A stretch of 64,000 bases of DNA from Mucilaginibacter straminoryzae (GTDB lineage: Bacteria; Bacteroidota; Bacteroidia; Sphingobacteriales; Sphingobacteriaceae), in the NCBI RefSeq assembly GCF_022953055.1, contig NZ_JALJEJ010000003.1, positions 248,001 to 312,000 of the forward strand. Reading direction: 5' to 3'. The notes below the pieces were generated by a model. That model had not been told where the DNA came from. It saw only the letters and a list, made by a program, of their open reading frames with translations, and ran no database searches. Shown piece after piece: positions 36,548 through 46,600 of this stretch. The position numbers were made by a program, and so were the translations under genes. Each line of letters begins with the position of its first letter. Positions within the stretch are counted from its first letter, which is position 1.

Positions 36548-37657
36548 TCAGTTCTTAAAGGCATTCAAATCCCAATGATCCAGCCACGGTATTTCCATAT
36601 CATTTCCTTTAAACTGAATAGGAAGCCATAGATATCGCCCGTCGATCGCATTTTTAGGCACCCACTTATCCGCAATAAAAACAAAGGCGTCCTTTTTACC
36701 GCTTACCGGCAGAATATAAGTACTTTGACCGCCGAAAGTGATTTCTGCCCCGTTGCCTTTACATGGGTTGCCATGATACGTCCACGGACCGAAAATAGAT
36801 TTGGCCGTAAACCAACGCGCAGCATTCGGTGCCCAACCTGTACAACCAGAGCCAACCATGTAATAAAGGCCGTTACGCTTAAACAAAGCCGGGGCTTCTG
36901 TCTGGTGGCCGATGTATACCCTTGAAAACTTACCGGTATGGCCTGTATAGCTATCATCAAGCTCGGCAACATCCAATGTAAAGTTTTCTTCAGAGGAGAA
37001 AACATGATAGGCTTTGCCATCATCATCAACAAATACTGTCATGTCGCGGGCCATCTGGCCGCCTGGTAAATCGCGGCAAAAGAATTTGTCGCGCTCGTTT
37101 GCAGCTTTCAGGCAATCTACTTTTTCATCTTCGGGCGTCCCTAACGGATAGAAAGGTAGTTTACCCGGATTAGGCCGGTAGCTCTTCAGATATTTATATG
37201 GCCCTGTTACTTTATCGCTGATAGCTACGCCGGCCCTCGCAGAACCATACCCCTCTCCCCTTCGCTCCAGGTGAAACCACATGACATATTTGCCCGTTTT
37301 TTTATTGTAAATCACCTTTGGGCGTTCTAAAATACAGCCCTTGGCGATATCATTGGTGGTATCTTCAGAAACACTTAAAGCAATGCCTTCATCCTTCCAG
37401 TTATATAAGTCTTTAGAAGCATAACAATGTACGCCCACTATGGCCTTGTTACCGGCCTCGCCAGCTATTTTGTGTTCACCAAACCAGTAGTAAACACCAT
37501 TTTTATACAGTAAGCCGCCGCCGTGTGCATTAATGTGCGTACCGTTATTATCAGCCCAGATAGCTCCCGGATTAAACTGTGCATTTTGTGCAACAGCGAC
37601 TCCGGTAGTAAGTATGGCCATGCAGAAGAAAATAATAGACAAAATAGGTATTCTCAT
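36548..37657 (-). CDS. GH43-family enzyme, exo-beta-1,3-galactanase-like, secreted
   Basis: 369 residues with a signal peptide (ILSIIFFCMAILTTGVAVAQ), one five-bladed propeller and no added binding module. The first-blade aspartate used as base by most GH43 enzymes is missing; the sequence is THINAHGGGLLYKNG instead. Glu111 (ILERPKV), Glu254 (QTEAPALF, likely acid) and Gln311 (FGGQSTYIL) match the arrangement of exo-beta-1,3-galactanases (GH43 subfamily 24), where a glutamine replaces the base. Such enzymes cut the backbone of arabinogalactan proteins. The subfamily is inferred from these residues only. It lies downstream of the third SusCD pair after a terminator. Confidence 0.85.
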   Translation of the reverse strand: MRIPILSIIFFCMAILTTGVAVAQNAQFNPGAIWADNNGTHINAHGGGLLYKNGVYYWFGEHKIAGEAGNKAIVGVHCYASKDLYNWKDEGIALSVSEDTTNDIAKGCILERPKVIYNKKTGKYVMWFHLERRGEGYGSARAGVAISDKVTGPYKYLKSYRPNPGKLPFYPLGTPEDEKVDCLKAANERDKFFCRDLPGGQMARDMTVFVDDDGKAYHVFSSEENFTLDVAELDDSYTGHTGKFSRVYIGHQTEAPALFKRNGLYYMVGSGCTGWAPNAARWFTAKSIFGPWTYHGNPCKGNGAEITFGGQSTYILPVSGKKDAFVFIADKWVPKNAIDGRYLWLPIQFKGNDMEIPWLDHWDLNAFKN

Positions 37658-37708
37658 TTCTTGATAATTGCGGCTTTCGCCATTAAAAGCGGTGTAAGGT
37701 AACCGTTG

Positions 37709-37752
37709 AAAAATAATAAAAGGTGATGCGGCTTTATAACAGCCACATCACC
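37709..37752 (-). terminator. Intrinsic terminator after the third SusC/SusD pair
   Basis: On the minus strand GGTGATGTGGCT pairs with AGCCGCATCACC (one mismatch, 7-nt loop), followed by TTTTATTATTTTT. It lies 78 bp after the SusD stop and separates this unit from the GH43 gene. Confidence 0.75.
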
Positions 37753-37829
37753 CCGATCAATTTCGCTTCCTTGAATTTACAATTTTGCTCATTAACAAAA
37801 GCGATCAATCGTGCTATGGTTCAGGTTAT

Positions 37830-39812
37830 TTATTGGGGCACCCCTCCGGCCTGAACAGGCCAGCCCGGATTTTGGTAAATAGGTGTATCGCCGTTATTTG
37901 AACTGATGATAAAATGTTGCGCTGCGATCGGATTAAGGTAATGGGCCATTATCCATTTTGCACCGTTATAAGATAACGCACTGCTGCGGATCTCGTGCGG
38001 GCGCAGATAAGCGCTCAACGCCGGATCTGATACGGTTGCTTTAGGATCAGTTGCGCCATAGATAATTTGTGATGGCGTATACCATGACTTCATCGGCCCC
38101 CACAGTTTGAACCCTTCGAAGTGATAAGGCTGACTGATCAATTGATCCATCGCCCTCCAGCGAATCAGGTCCATATAGCGCAGGCCTTCGCCCATCAGTT
38201 CGCATCTTCTTTCACGACGGATGTTATACAAAGTCGGTGAAATTAATGAACCTGCGGAATATGCGCCCATGTCCAATGTTTCTTTTGACATATCGGTAGC
38301 GGCAATGGTTTTTTGATAATTCGGATCAACCTGCGCACGTGTACGAATCTGTTGCCAATAGTTGGCTGCATTTCCGTCAATCGTACCATTAAGTTCATAA
38401 CATGCTTCGATGTAATTCAAATAGGCTTCAGTAGCCCTGAAAATAACACAGCCTGTATAACCAGATCCGTTACGTGCCTGGGTTCCATCGTAGTTTAGCC
38501 CCTTACGAATAGCGTAACCGGTAGTGTATTTTTGTTCAACGCTGGATAAATAGATCGCAGGTATAGGCTCAACAGCTGTAACGTGGTCGCCCGCACTGGC
38601 GTTCACCAGTACGTTTTTCTGACCTGGCTCTTTCAGGAATAACACTAACCGTCCATCGCGGTTGGTTCTTACGTCGCTGATGTAGTCATCACCTTTATAA
38701 CCGCTTCCGCTGGCATAAATAGGCAAACCATTGCTCATGACATAGCTTTCTACCATACTACGGGTCAAGCCTACTGCATCATTACCGGCCATTGCATAAA
38801 CAGGTACATTGTGCGTTGCAATAGCAGGCGCGTACTGACGCCATAATAACACTTCGCTATAACCCGACATATCTACCGCGCTGAACATGTTAAAGTAGGG
38901 GTTTTCATTATTAGGCGCTTCAATAATACCAGTATTGGTTACCAGCGGAATTTTACTGGCTACCAATTGTGCAGCTTTCATAGATTCACTCAGGAAAAAC
39001 TGGATCTCGCCGTCTATACTACCTGAAGGGAACTGATAGTTGGCATTATAGCTTTTAGATTTTCCCGGCCAGTTATTGCCGTTAGGTACAAAAGCGGTAC
39101 CCTTGAAATACTTCAACCATGTGCCCTCAAAAAGCCCTACGCGGGATTTTAGTAATTGCGCACACTCGCGCGAGATACGGTTCTTATTACCAACCGGGCC
39201 GGGCTGCAGTAAGGTAGCTGCAGAGTCAAGATCTGACAGAATAAACCTCGCCACCTCGTTACAAGGCCTGCGCTCGCTGGCTTTGGTCAACAGGCTCAGG
39301 TCGTCTGGTAATACTCCTCTAAGAATTGGAAAATCACCCAGCGCCTGTAGTTTATTAAAATATTCGTAAGCTCTTAAAAAATAAATCTCCCCGATATATT
39401 GATTAATAGTGGCTGAACTTCCGACTATTTTTCCCGCACTCCATTTCGGTAAAACCTGTGCAAGAAAATAGTTCAGTTGCCTGATGTTGCCAAAACTCCA
39501 GGCGCCGCCATCAGAACCTACCCGCCATTGGCCGGGCAGGAAGCGGCTACTCAGGTCTGGCACAGCCATATTATCGGTGTTGGCATCGATGCCGAAGGTT
39601 CCAAATGACCAATTCGAATGAGAAGGTAAAATAGAGTTATAACGGGCAATGGCATAAGCGCCAAGCTGTGATTGCTCTGTAAAAAACTCTTCGGGCGTAA
39701 TCTGCGACTGCGGTGTTAAATTCAGCTGTTTCTTACAGGCCGAAAAAACTAAAACCGCACTCAACGCCAAATAAACGTAAATTCTTTTATAAATAATCTG
39801 ATTGAATCTCAT
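37830..39812 (-). CDS. SusD/RagB-family lipoprotein (locus 3)
   Basis: 660 residues. The signal (RIYVYLALSAVLVFSAC) gives a lipobox with Cys26; KKQLNLTPQSQITPEEFF follows, as in many SusD proteins. Helical repeats (ATINQYIGEIYFLRAYEYF, FRATEAYLNYIEACYELNG) and the C-terminal NIRRERRCELMGEGLRYMDLIRW motif are diagnostic. It is longer than locus-1 SusD, mainly through loops that usually shape the ligand site. It is 11 bp after its SusC partner and ends the unit before an intrinsic terminator. Given the HTCS, GH43 and GH2 nearby, a galactan or arabinogalactan ligand is plausible. Confidence 0.94.
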   Translation of the reverse strand: MRFNQIIYKRIYVYLALSAVLVFSACKKQLNLTPQSQITPEEFFTEQSQLGAYAIARYNSILPSHSNWSFGTFGIDANTDNMAVPDLSSRFLPGQWRVGSDGGAWSFGNIRQLNYFLAQVLPKWSAGKIVGSSATINQYIGEIYFLRAYEYFNKLQALGDFPILRGVLPDDLSLLTKASERRPCNEVARFILSDLDSAATLLQPGPVGNKNRISRECAQLLKSRVGLFEGTWLKYFKGTAFVPNGNNWPGKSKSYNANYQFPSGSIDGEIQFFLSESMKAAQLVASKIPLVTNTGIIEAPNNENPYFNMFSAVDMSGYSEVLLWRQYAPAIATHNVPVYAMAGNDAVGLTRSMVESYVMSNGLPIYASGSGYKGDDYISDVRTNRDGRLVLFLKEPGQKNVLVNASAGDHVTAVEPIPAIYLSSVEQKYTTGYAIRKGLNYDGTQARNGSGYTGCVIFRATEAYLNYIEACYELNGTIDGNAANYWQQIRTRAQVDPNYQKTIAATDMSKETLDMGAYSAGSLISPTLYNIRRERRCELMGEGLRYMDLIRWRAMDQLISQPYHFEGFKLWGPMKSWYTPSQIIYGATDPKATVSDPALSAYLRPHEIRSSALSYNGAKWIMAHYLNPIAAQHFIISSNNGDTPIYQNPGWPVQAGGVPQ

Positions 39813-39823
39813 GATGATTTAGA

Positions 39824-42800
39824 TTATAATGTAGCACTTAAACCAAATGAAACAACTTTAGAGAGCGGGTAAGGGTTACCAACCCAGTTGTAGTCAAGCA
39901 TTTCCGGATCAAACATTTTTGCCAGCTTGGTCCAGGTAACCAGGTTCTCGCCAGAAGCGAAGAAACGCAATTTGGATATGGCGATTCTCTTGGTAATTGA
40001 AGCTGGAATGGTATAGCCAATCTGCAGGTTTTTCAAACGCAGGTATGCCGCATTTTGCAGATAGCGGGTTTGCACCGCGTGGTTTTTGCCGGTACCGAAT
40101 GTTGGTCTTGGATAATAGCTGTTCAGGTTCAGACCGAGCGGACTATTCGGATCATTTCTAAAATAATCAGCGTGCTGCACCAAACCGCTTGACCACCAGA
40201 TGTTATCAGTAGCACCCCAGAATAAATAGCTGTCTGTCCAGTAATCTCTTTTCAATATCCCCTGGAAGAACGCTCTAAAGTCAAATCCCTTAAAATCCAT
40301 GCTCACATCGAAACCTACACGGTAACGTGGTGTACTGTTACCTATAATGTGCTGATCACCAGGATTTGAAGCCGTAGATGCGCCATAATCTAATTTTCCA
40401 TCGTGGTTATAGTCTGCATACATAATGTCACCTGCCGCCCACTGGCTGCCTAACACTGATTGCCCGTTGCTAAGCGTTGCCAGGTGCTGATCCATCTCCG
40501 CCTGGGTTTTAGCAATACCAAGTGTGGTAAAGCCCCAGATTTCTCCCAGTTTTTGACCGGCACGATACTGATTAAGCGAACCGTTAGGATTAGGATAACG
40601 GGTAACGGTGGTTTGCGCGTCTGACAGTAAAAACTTAACACGGTATCCCAGGCCGTTCTTCATCCTATCATTCCATGCCACTTCAAGTTCATAACCTACT
40701 GATTTTAAGTCGGTATTATTGGTAGGTGGCACACCTGTACCTAAAGTTGCCGGCAAGGCCTGAGCCGGGCCAACCATGTTGAGGGTTTTCCGGATAAACC
40801 AATCGAAAGTTCCGGTAAGTCTGTTATTAAACATGCCGAAGTCAAGGCCCGCATCATAACTGCGAATAGTTTCCCACGTTAAACTTGTGCTGATCAGGCT
40901 CGGTGCACTTGCAGTACTTGGTTGCTGCCCGTTAACCAGCCATGATCCGTTGGCTGCACCATAAGGTATAGTTGAATAAGTTGGATACCAGTCATAGGTA
41001 TTCTGGTTACCCAGGTTACCATAAGAACCACGGAACTTTAGGGTGTTAACTGTTTTTTCAAGACTGTTCCAGAATCCCTCACGGGCGATATTCCATCCTG
41101 CTGAAACTGAAGGGAACCATCCCCAACGCTTATTTTCGCGGAATCGGGAAGAAGCATCACGACGGATATTCCCCTCTAAAAGGTATTTACCATCGTAATC
41201 ATAATTTAAACGACCGAAGAAACCTACGGTTGACCATTGCTGATATTGGCCCGAAACAGATGGAGAAACTACTTTTCCGTTAGGATCTAGACCAGAAGTT
41301 AGATTCAATACCGGCAAATCGGCAACAATAATACCAGCGCGTGCACCGCTCAGATCCCGGTATTTGGTAATCTCTGTTTGATAACCGACTAGCCCCTTGA
41401 AGTTGTTTTTCTTGTAGCTTTTGCTATACTCTGAATAGATGTTGGAGTTAAAGTAGTTTTGCTTGTATGCATACTCATACACACTTGATGTGTTGCTGTA
41501 TAGGTAGGCATTACCGGCTACATCATGGTTGTAAAGCTGCTGTACATCATAATGACGAAAATCATTACGGATACGGTAGTTTACCTCGCCAAAGGTACGC
41601 CAGCCTTTAATGGGCTCCAATACCAACTGTAATTGATGATAGTTCCAGTCTTTGGTGGTTCTGTCCTGACCGCCTTGTGCTAAACCAAGCGCTGGTGAAG
41701 GCGAAGAATACAGGAAACCATTTGGATCGTACAATGGTAAAGTCGGCCATCCCTGGCGGGCAAGGTCATTATATAACCCGTCTGTCATGAACGAAGGGCG
41801 TTGAAGCTCCTCGCGGATAAAACGCATCGAATAGTTAAAATCAAGATATTTGTTAATCTTGTTGTTGATCTTACCGGTAACACCATAACGGTTATACCCG
41901 TCAGGGTTAAAACGCATCAGACCGGTCTGGTCGAGGTAATCGCCAGAGATATAATAGGTGGTTTTATCAGTTCCGCCGGATAAGCTTAAGTTGTGTTCCT
42001 GCGCAAACGACCTTTTTTTATAAATAGCCTTATACCAATCTACGTTGTCATTTCCGTATCCGTAACCGTCTGCCCAATATTGCGGATTATTAGGGTTAGG
42101 AATAATAGTTGTGGTAATTTTACCGTCCTGGAAATCCTTTATGCGCTTCAGCCAATTTGTATCAAAGAAAGCGCTGCTCCCGCCGTTTAAACTTGCATCG
42201 TTGAAATATAAAGCAAATGTATAGGAGTCCATCTCCTTTGGTCGTATTACCGGGGTAGTACCACGGAAGCTGTTATTGTAATTAACCCGTATTGCCCCGA
42301 CCTTACCTTTTTTGGTGGTCACCAAGATAACACCGAATGCCGCACGAGAACCATATATGGAAGATGCTGCCGCATCTTTTAATACAGACACACTTTCTAC
42401 ATCCTGCGGGTTCAAGGCATTCAAATCACCTTCCATACCGTCAATCAGCACAAGCGGTGCATCTGAAGCAAAACCGCTGATACTGCCTATACCACGTATA
42501 TTGATAGACGGTGAGCTTTCAAGCGATCCGCTGTTTTGGGAAATATTCAAACCAGGGACCAAGCCTTCCAAAGCTTGAGTAACATTTTGCACAGGGCGGT
42601 CTGCCAGGTCTTTAGCGTTAATGGTACTTACGGCAGCGGTTAAGTTCACCTTTTTTTGCTGGCCAAAACCTACAACAACAACATCATTAAGGCTTGTGGC
42701 GTCCGTTTCCAAAACAAGGTCAATATTGAAAACATTGCCAGAAGCAGGTTTACGCTCACTTAAATTAATAGTTTGCGCTTTATAACCAACACTGGTGTAA

Positions 42801-43033
42801 ACAAGCACGGCGTTAGCAGGTGCAGATAAAGAATAAGCTCCGCTTGCATTGGTCTTCGTTCCTGAAGTGGTTCCTTTAACGGTGATGCTTACGCCGGGAA
42901 GCGGGCCTTGCACATCTTTAATAACACCTTCAACCTTTATGGTTTGTGCGAGCGTAAATAATGGAAAACCAATGGTTAACCAGGCAATTAACCAGAATGG
43001 CTTATTTTTTAATGAGTAAAGAAATATCTTCAT
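39824..43033 (-). CDS. SusC/RagA-family TonB-dependent transporter (locus 3)
   Basis: 1069 residues, the longest of the three SusC proteins. Signal peptide (PFWLIAWLTIGFPLFTLAQ), carboxypeptidase-like domain (about 33-110; VEGVIKDVQGPLPGVSITV), linker LNDVVVVGFGQQKKVNLTAA with the frequent 'NLTgAV' type motif, plug (about 120-235; APLVLIDGMEGDL, VSVLKDAAASSIYGSRAAFG) and a barrel ending VVSFGLSATL. It forms a unit with SusD and lies divergent to the HTCS regulator across 655 bp, the usual layout of an HTCS-controlled polysaccharide locus. Confidence 0.95.
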   Translation of the reverse strand: MKIFLYSLKNKPFWLIAWLTIGFPLFTLAQTIKVEGVIKDVQGPLPGVSITVKGTTSGTKTNASGAYSLSAPANAVLVYTSVGYKAQTINLSERKPASGNVFNIDLVLETDATSLNDVVVVGFGQQKKVNLTAAVSTINAKDLADRPVQNVTQALEGLVPGLNISQNSGSLESSPSINIRGIGSISGFASDAPLVLIDGMEGDLNALNPQDVESVSVLKDAAASSIYGSRAAFGVILVTTKKGKVGAIRVNYNNSFRGTTPVIRPKEMDSYTFALYFNDASLNGGSSAFFDTNWLKRIKDFQDGKITTTIIPNPNNPQYWADGYGYGNDNVDWYKAIYKKRSFAQEHNLSLSGGTDKTTYYISGDYLDQTGLMRFNPDGYNRYGVTGKINNKINKYLDFNYSMRFIREELQRPSFMTDGLYNDLARQGWPTLPLYDPNGFLYSSPSPALGLAQGGQDRTTKDWNYHQLQLVLEPIKGWRTFGEVNYRIRNDFRHYDVQQLYNHDVAGNAYLYSNTSSVYEYAYKQNYFNSNIYSEYSKSYKKNNFKGLVGYQTEITKYRDLSGARAGIIVADLPVLNLTSGLDPNGKVVSPSVSGQYQQWSTVGFFGRLNYDYDGKYLLEGNIRRDASSRFRENKRWGWFPSVSAGWNIAREGFWNSLEKTVNTLKFRGSYGNLGNQNTYDWYPTYSTIPYGAANGSWLVNGQQPSTASAPSLISTSLTWETIRSYDAGLDFGMFNNRLTGTFDWFIRKTLNMVGPAQALPATLGTGVPPTNNTDLKSVGYELEVAWNDRMKNGLGYRVKFLLSDAQTTVTRYPNPNGSLNQYRAGQKLGEIWGFTTLGIAKTQAEMDQHLATLSNGQSVLGSQWAAGDIMYADYNHDGKLDYGASTASNPGDQHIIGNSTPRYRVGFDVSMDFKGFDFRAFFQGILKRDYWTDSYLFWGATDNIWWSSGLVQHADYFRNDPNSPLGLNLNSYYPRPTFGTGKNHAVQTRYLQNAAYLRLKNLQIGYTIPASITKRIAISKLRFFASGENLVTWTKLAKMFDPEMLDYNWVGNPYPLSKVVSFGLSATL

Positions 43034-43052
43034 ATGTAATCATTAGTTAAAA

Positions 43053-43211
43053 TTGATTCTTACCAGCCGGGGTTGGCCAGAAGCAGGTTACTATAAAATA
43101 GATCCGATTAAGCGTGACTCTTATGTTGATGCAGCAGCGGATGATATTACCCCGGATGACATTCTAAAGATTTCTGATATGATCACCGTTGAAGATGACT
43201 ACTCCAAATAA
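43053..43211 (+). pseudogene. Possible remnant of a gene 3' end
   Basis: An open frame of 52 codons with no ATG until late; the earliest usable start is TTG at 43053, after an in-frame TAG. It reads LTSRGWPEAGYYKID, then PIKRDSYVDAAADDITPDD and the acidic tail ISDMITVEDDYSK before TAA. Composition looks like real protein (tyrosine, aspartate and isoleucine rich, tidy stop), yet it lacks a normal start, which fits the truncated C-terminus of a lost gene. I do not recognise the family. It may also be chance. Confidence 0.3.
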
Positions 43212-43424
43212 TCTTTAAACTTCTGCATACGATACACATAAAAAGCACGTTAATAATGCGTCAACAGCCCAGCCGTTAAAGCACAAGTTGGCGGGTTAGT
43301 AATAGTGGTTACTTCTCATACAGGGGTTAATTAAGTTAAGTTATACAGGTTAGTAGATGAGACCTTCACCTTTCGACGATTGAAGACCTTTTACCAAAGT
43401 AAGGGACTAAAGAAGCCATCGAGG

Positions 43425-43462
43425 GGTAACAAACTGTCCAGATATGGGTGATAAACTGACCA
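43425..43462. repeat. Two imperfect 16-bp direct repeats
   Basis: GGTAACAAACTGTCCA (43425-43440) and GGTGATAAACTGACCA (43447-43462) match at 13 of 16 positions with a 22-bp period. Multiple short repeats of this kind occur at the ends of IS21-type elements, but no transposase is present, so this is only a suggestion; regulator half-sites are an alternative. Confidence 0.35.
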
Positions 43463-43644
43463 ATTAATGTTTTAAATACATTTATTAAGCTTTAGCGTAA
43501 GGGCTAACCAGTTTGCTTCATTTATATGAATGCTTAATGCAGTGGCAGATTATTTCACTTTACTCCAAATATTGAAGCCGCTTAAAAACTCCCTCCCCTT
43601 ATTCTATCCTGTAACAAACCCTTTACATGTTTTATAATATGTCG

Positions 43645-43652
43645 TATCTTTA
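43645..43652 (+). promoter_or_regulatory. Possible -7 element of the HTCS gene
   Basis: TATCTTTA matches TAnnTTTG at all but the last base, 36 bp upstream of the HTCS start. An inverted repeat ATCTGA-TAGT-TCAGAT follows at 43666-43681 and could be an operator or leader hairpin. Confidence 0.3.
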
Positions 43653-43688
43653 GCGTACCATCTAAATCTGATAGTTCAGATACTAACT

Positions 43689-46600
43689 ATGCCCTGTTTT
43701 CGCTACTTACTTATTACTTTACAGTTTTTATTGTTATTTGCTACCAAGGCTTTTTCGTTTACCATACGTTCTATTAATATTAACGATGGCCTTTCTAACA
43801 GTTCTGTTAACTGCATCTTCCAGGATCATTTGGGGTTTATGTGGTTTGGCACGCACGATGGCCTCAATTGTTATGACGGAAAACAATTCGTAACTTTTCG
43901 TAACCGTTTCGGCAACAAGCATTCTCTTCCCTATAACTACATCTATTCCATTTCTGAAGACAAACAAGGCCTGATATGGGTGGCTACCGGCCAGGGGGTT
44001 TGTACTTATAACAGGCTTTCAAGAGAATTCAACATGGCCGCCTATGAAACACTGGTCCAGAAGAAACACTACCTTATTTCATCAGCAGTTAATTTCCTGA
44101 AAGCAGATAACCAGGGAAACATGTTTATTGGTACCAACGGCATGGGCCTGATGTTCAAAGACAAGAATGATACATTAGCCAGGCAGATAATTTGCAAAGA
44201 CCAGGAAGGGCACGAACTAACCAATTATAACGTGAGAAGTATTGTCGCTGATAAAAAGGGGCAAATATGGATAGGCATTGACGGAATGGGCGTTTATAGG
44301 TTTGTTTATCACTCTAAAGTCCTAGTCCCTGTACTGGTTTCGCAAAAATTCGTCAATTGTTTGCAACCCGAGGGGGAGAATATGTGGATCGGCACGAGAA
44401 AAGGCCTGTACTGCTACAATACCATTCAGCGAAAGGTAGTTAACGCTTCGGCTTCATTTGATCCTGTTTTGGCGAACGAGGATGTAATTTCATTGTTCCT
44501 TGCCGAGCCAGGCAGATTGTGGATTGGCACTACAAGTAACGGCCTGTTTTCAAGCGATCTAAAAACTCATAAGACAACGCATTATTATCCGTCTAAAGAC
44601 GGCTCAAATTCTATTAGCAGCGAAACGATACTGGGCCTGATGGGCGATTCGGAGCGAAGGGTTTGGATTGCCACACTTAAGGGCGGAGTTAATTTTATCG
44701 ACCAAACCGACCTACCCTTCCATGCCGTCAGCCGCGATCCGTTCAATAAAAATACCCTCGCCTATCCTTACGTTTCTTCATTTAGCGAAGACAAAAAAGG
44801 CAATCTCTGGATCGGAACAGATGGCGGGGGCGTAAATATCTGGCAACCATCGCAAAAAAAATACAGCAGTTTCACCTATATCCCCGGTAATCCTACTTCG
44901 TTAAGCAGCAACATGGTATCAAGCACCCTGACAGATCTTTACGGCAACACCTGGGTGGCTACTTATGGCGGCGGCATCAACCGCTACGATGAAAAATCCG
45001 GAAAGTTTAAGCATTACAAATGTGTCACCTCACAAAACGAAGAGCATAATTACGTATGGTTGCTTTTTGAAGACCATAGCCACACCTTATGGGCAACCAC
45101 TTTTATGGGTGGCTACATTTATCGTTACGACAGCACACAAGATAAATTTAAACCATTCAGCAATACATTAAGTAATATCGTCGCCCTGACAGAAGACCGT
45201 CAGCACAATCTCTGGGCGGGCAATGCGCTTAGCTTAATTAAATTAAACGCTAAGGGTAGCGAGCATACTTATTATAATGTGGGCAAACCGATCAGGGCTT
45301 TGTATGAAGATAGCCGTAGACATTTTTGGATAGGAACAGAAGCGGGCGGACTGATAGAATTTGACCGAACTTCAGGTACGGTACTTCATCAATATACAGA
45401 CGCCGATGGTTTATGTAATAATTCTGTGTTGAATATACTGGAAGACGGGCATGGCAATCTTTGGCTAAGTACTTTTGCGGGCCTGTCCTGCTTTAATCCG
45501 ACCACAAAAAAGTTCCGCAACTTCTTTCGCGAAAACGGACTTCAAAGCAATCAGTTCTCCTATAACGCAGCATACAAGCTTAAAACGGGCGAAATGCTTT
45601 TTGGTGGTATCGGTGGTTTTACCCGTTTTTTTCCAGACAGTGTCGCTACGCTTTCAAAACCTACCAGCCCTGTTGTTTACCTTACTTCTATCAGGGTAGA
45701 TAATGAGTTGCTGACGTCAAAAAGCAATTATGTAAAAGGGATTAGTGCCACTGGTATCAATGATATAGAAGTTCCTTTTCAGCATGCCGACTTGTCTTTC
45801 AGTTTTTCTGCGGTAGATTACACGGGCACAGCTAATGCCAAGTACGAATACTTTCTGGAAAACTGGGATAAAGGCTGGTCTGTAACCACGTCTGCAGATG
45901 TGGCTAATTACAGTCGTTTGAGCGAAGGGACCTATTACCTTCACGTTAGACGGAGTAATATTGCAGGGGAATGGGAACAAGACAAGATATTGCTTAAGGT
46001 GGTAATACTTCCGCCATTTTACAGAAGTATCTGGGCTTATCTTTCTTACTGCATGGCACTGGGGCTAAGCATCTATTTTTATAACCGTTACCGGACGGAT
46101 AAAGCTAATATGGAGCAGGAAATAAAACTAGCCCATGCCGATGCTGAGAAAGAAAAGGAACTTAACGAAAAGAAAACCGCCTTTTTTACTAATGTATCGC
46201 ATGAGTTCCGCACACCCCTTACATTGATTATCAATCCCCTAAAAGATTACCTGCAAAAGCACGCTGAGATTCGTGACACCAGCGGGCTTGATATTGTTTA
46301 CCTGAACGCGCAGCGATTACTAAAATTGATTGACCAGTTGCTGGCTTTCAAAAAAGTAGACGACGAAAATAGTGACGCGTTACAGTTCTCTTTAATTAAA
46401 CCAGGCGAATTGTGTGCCGACATTCATAAAAGCTTTGTAAAAGAAGCCGAGATGAAGAACCTTCATTTTAGCTTTATTGACCATGCCAGTGATACTACAA
46501 TAAATGCTGATCGCAGTAAGCTGGAATCAGTTATTGGTAACCTGTACTCCAACGCCATTAAGTACACCCCTGAAGGCGGAACGGTAGAAGCCGCTATCCT

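Larger units (their letters stand above)
43034..43688. other. 655-bp intergenic region between SusC (locus 3) and HTCS
   Basis: Unusually long for this compact window. It contains a possible 52-codon gene remnant (43053-43211), two imperfect 16-bp direct repeats 22 bp apart (43425-43440 and 43447-43462), and near the HTCS a TATCTTTA box and a small inverted repeat. It must also hold the SusC promoter. The mixture suggests a past insertion followed by decay. Confidence 0.5.
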
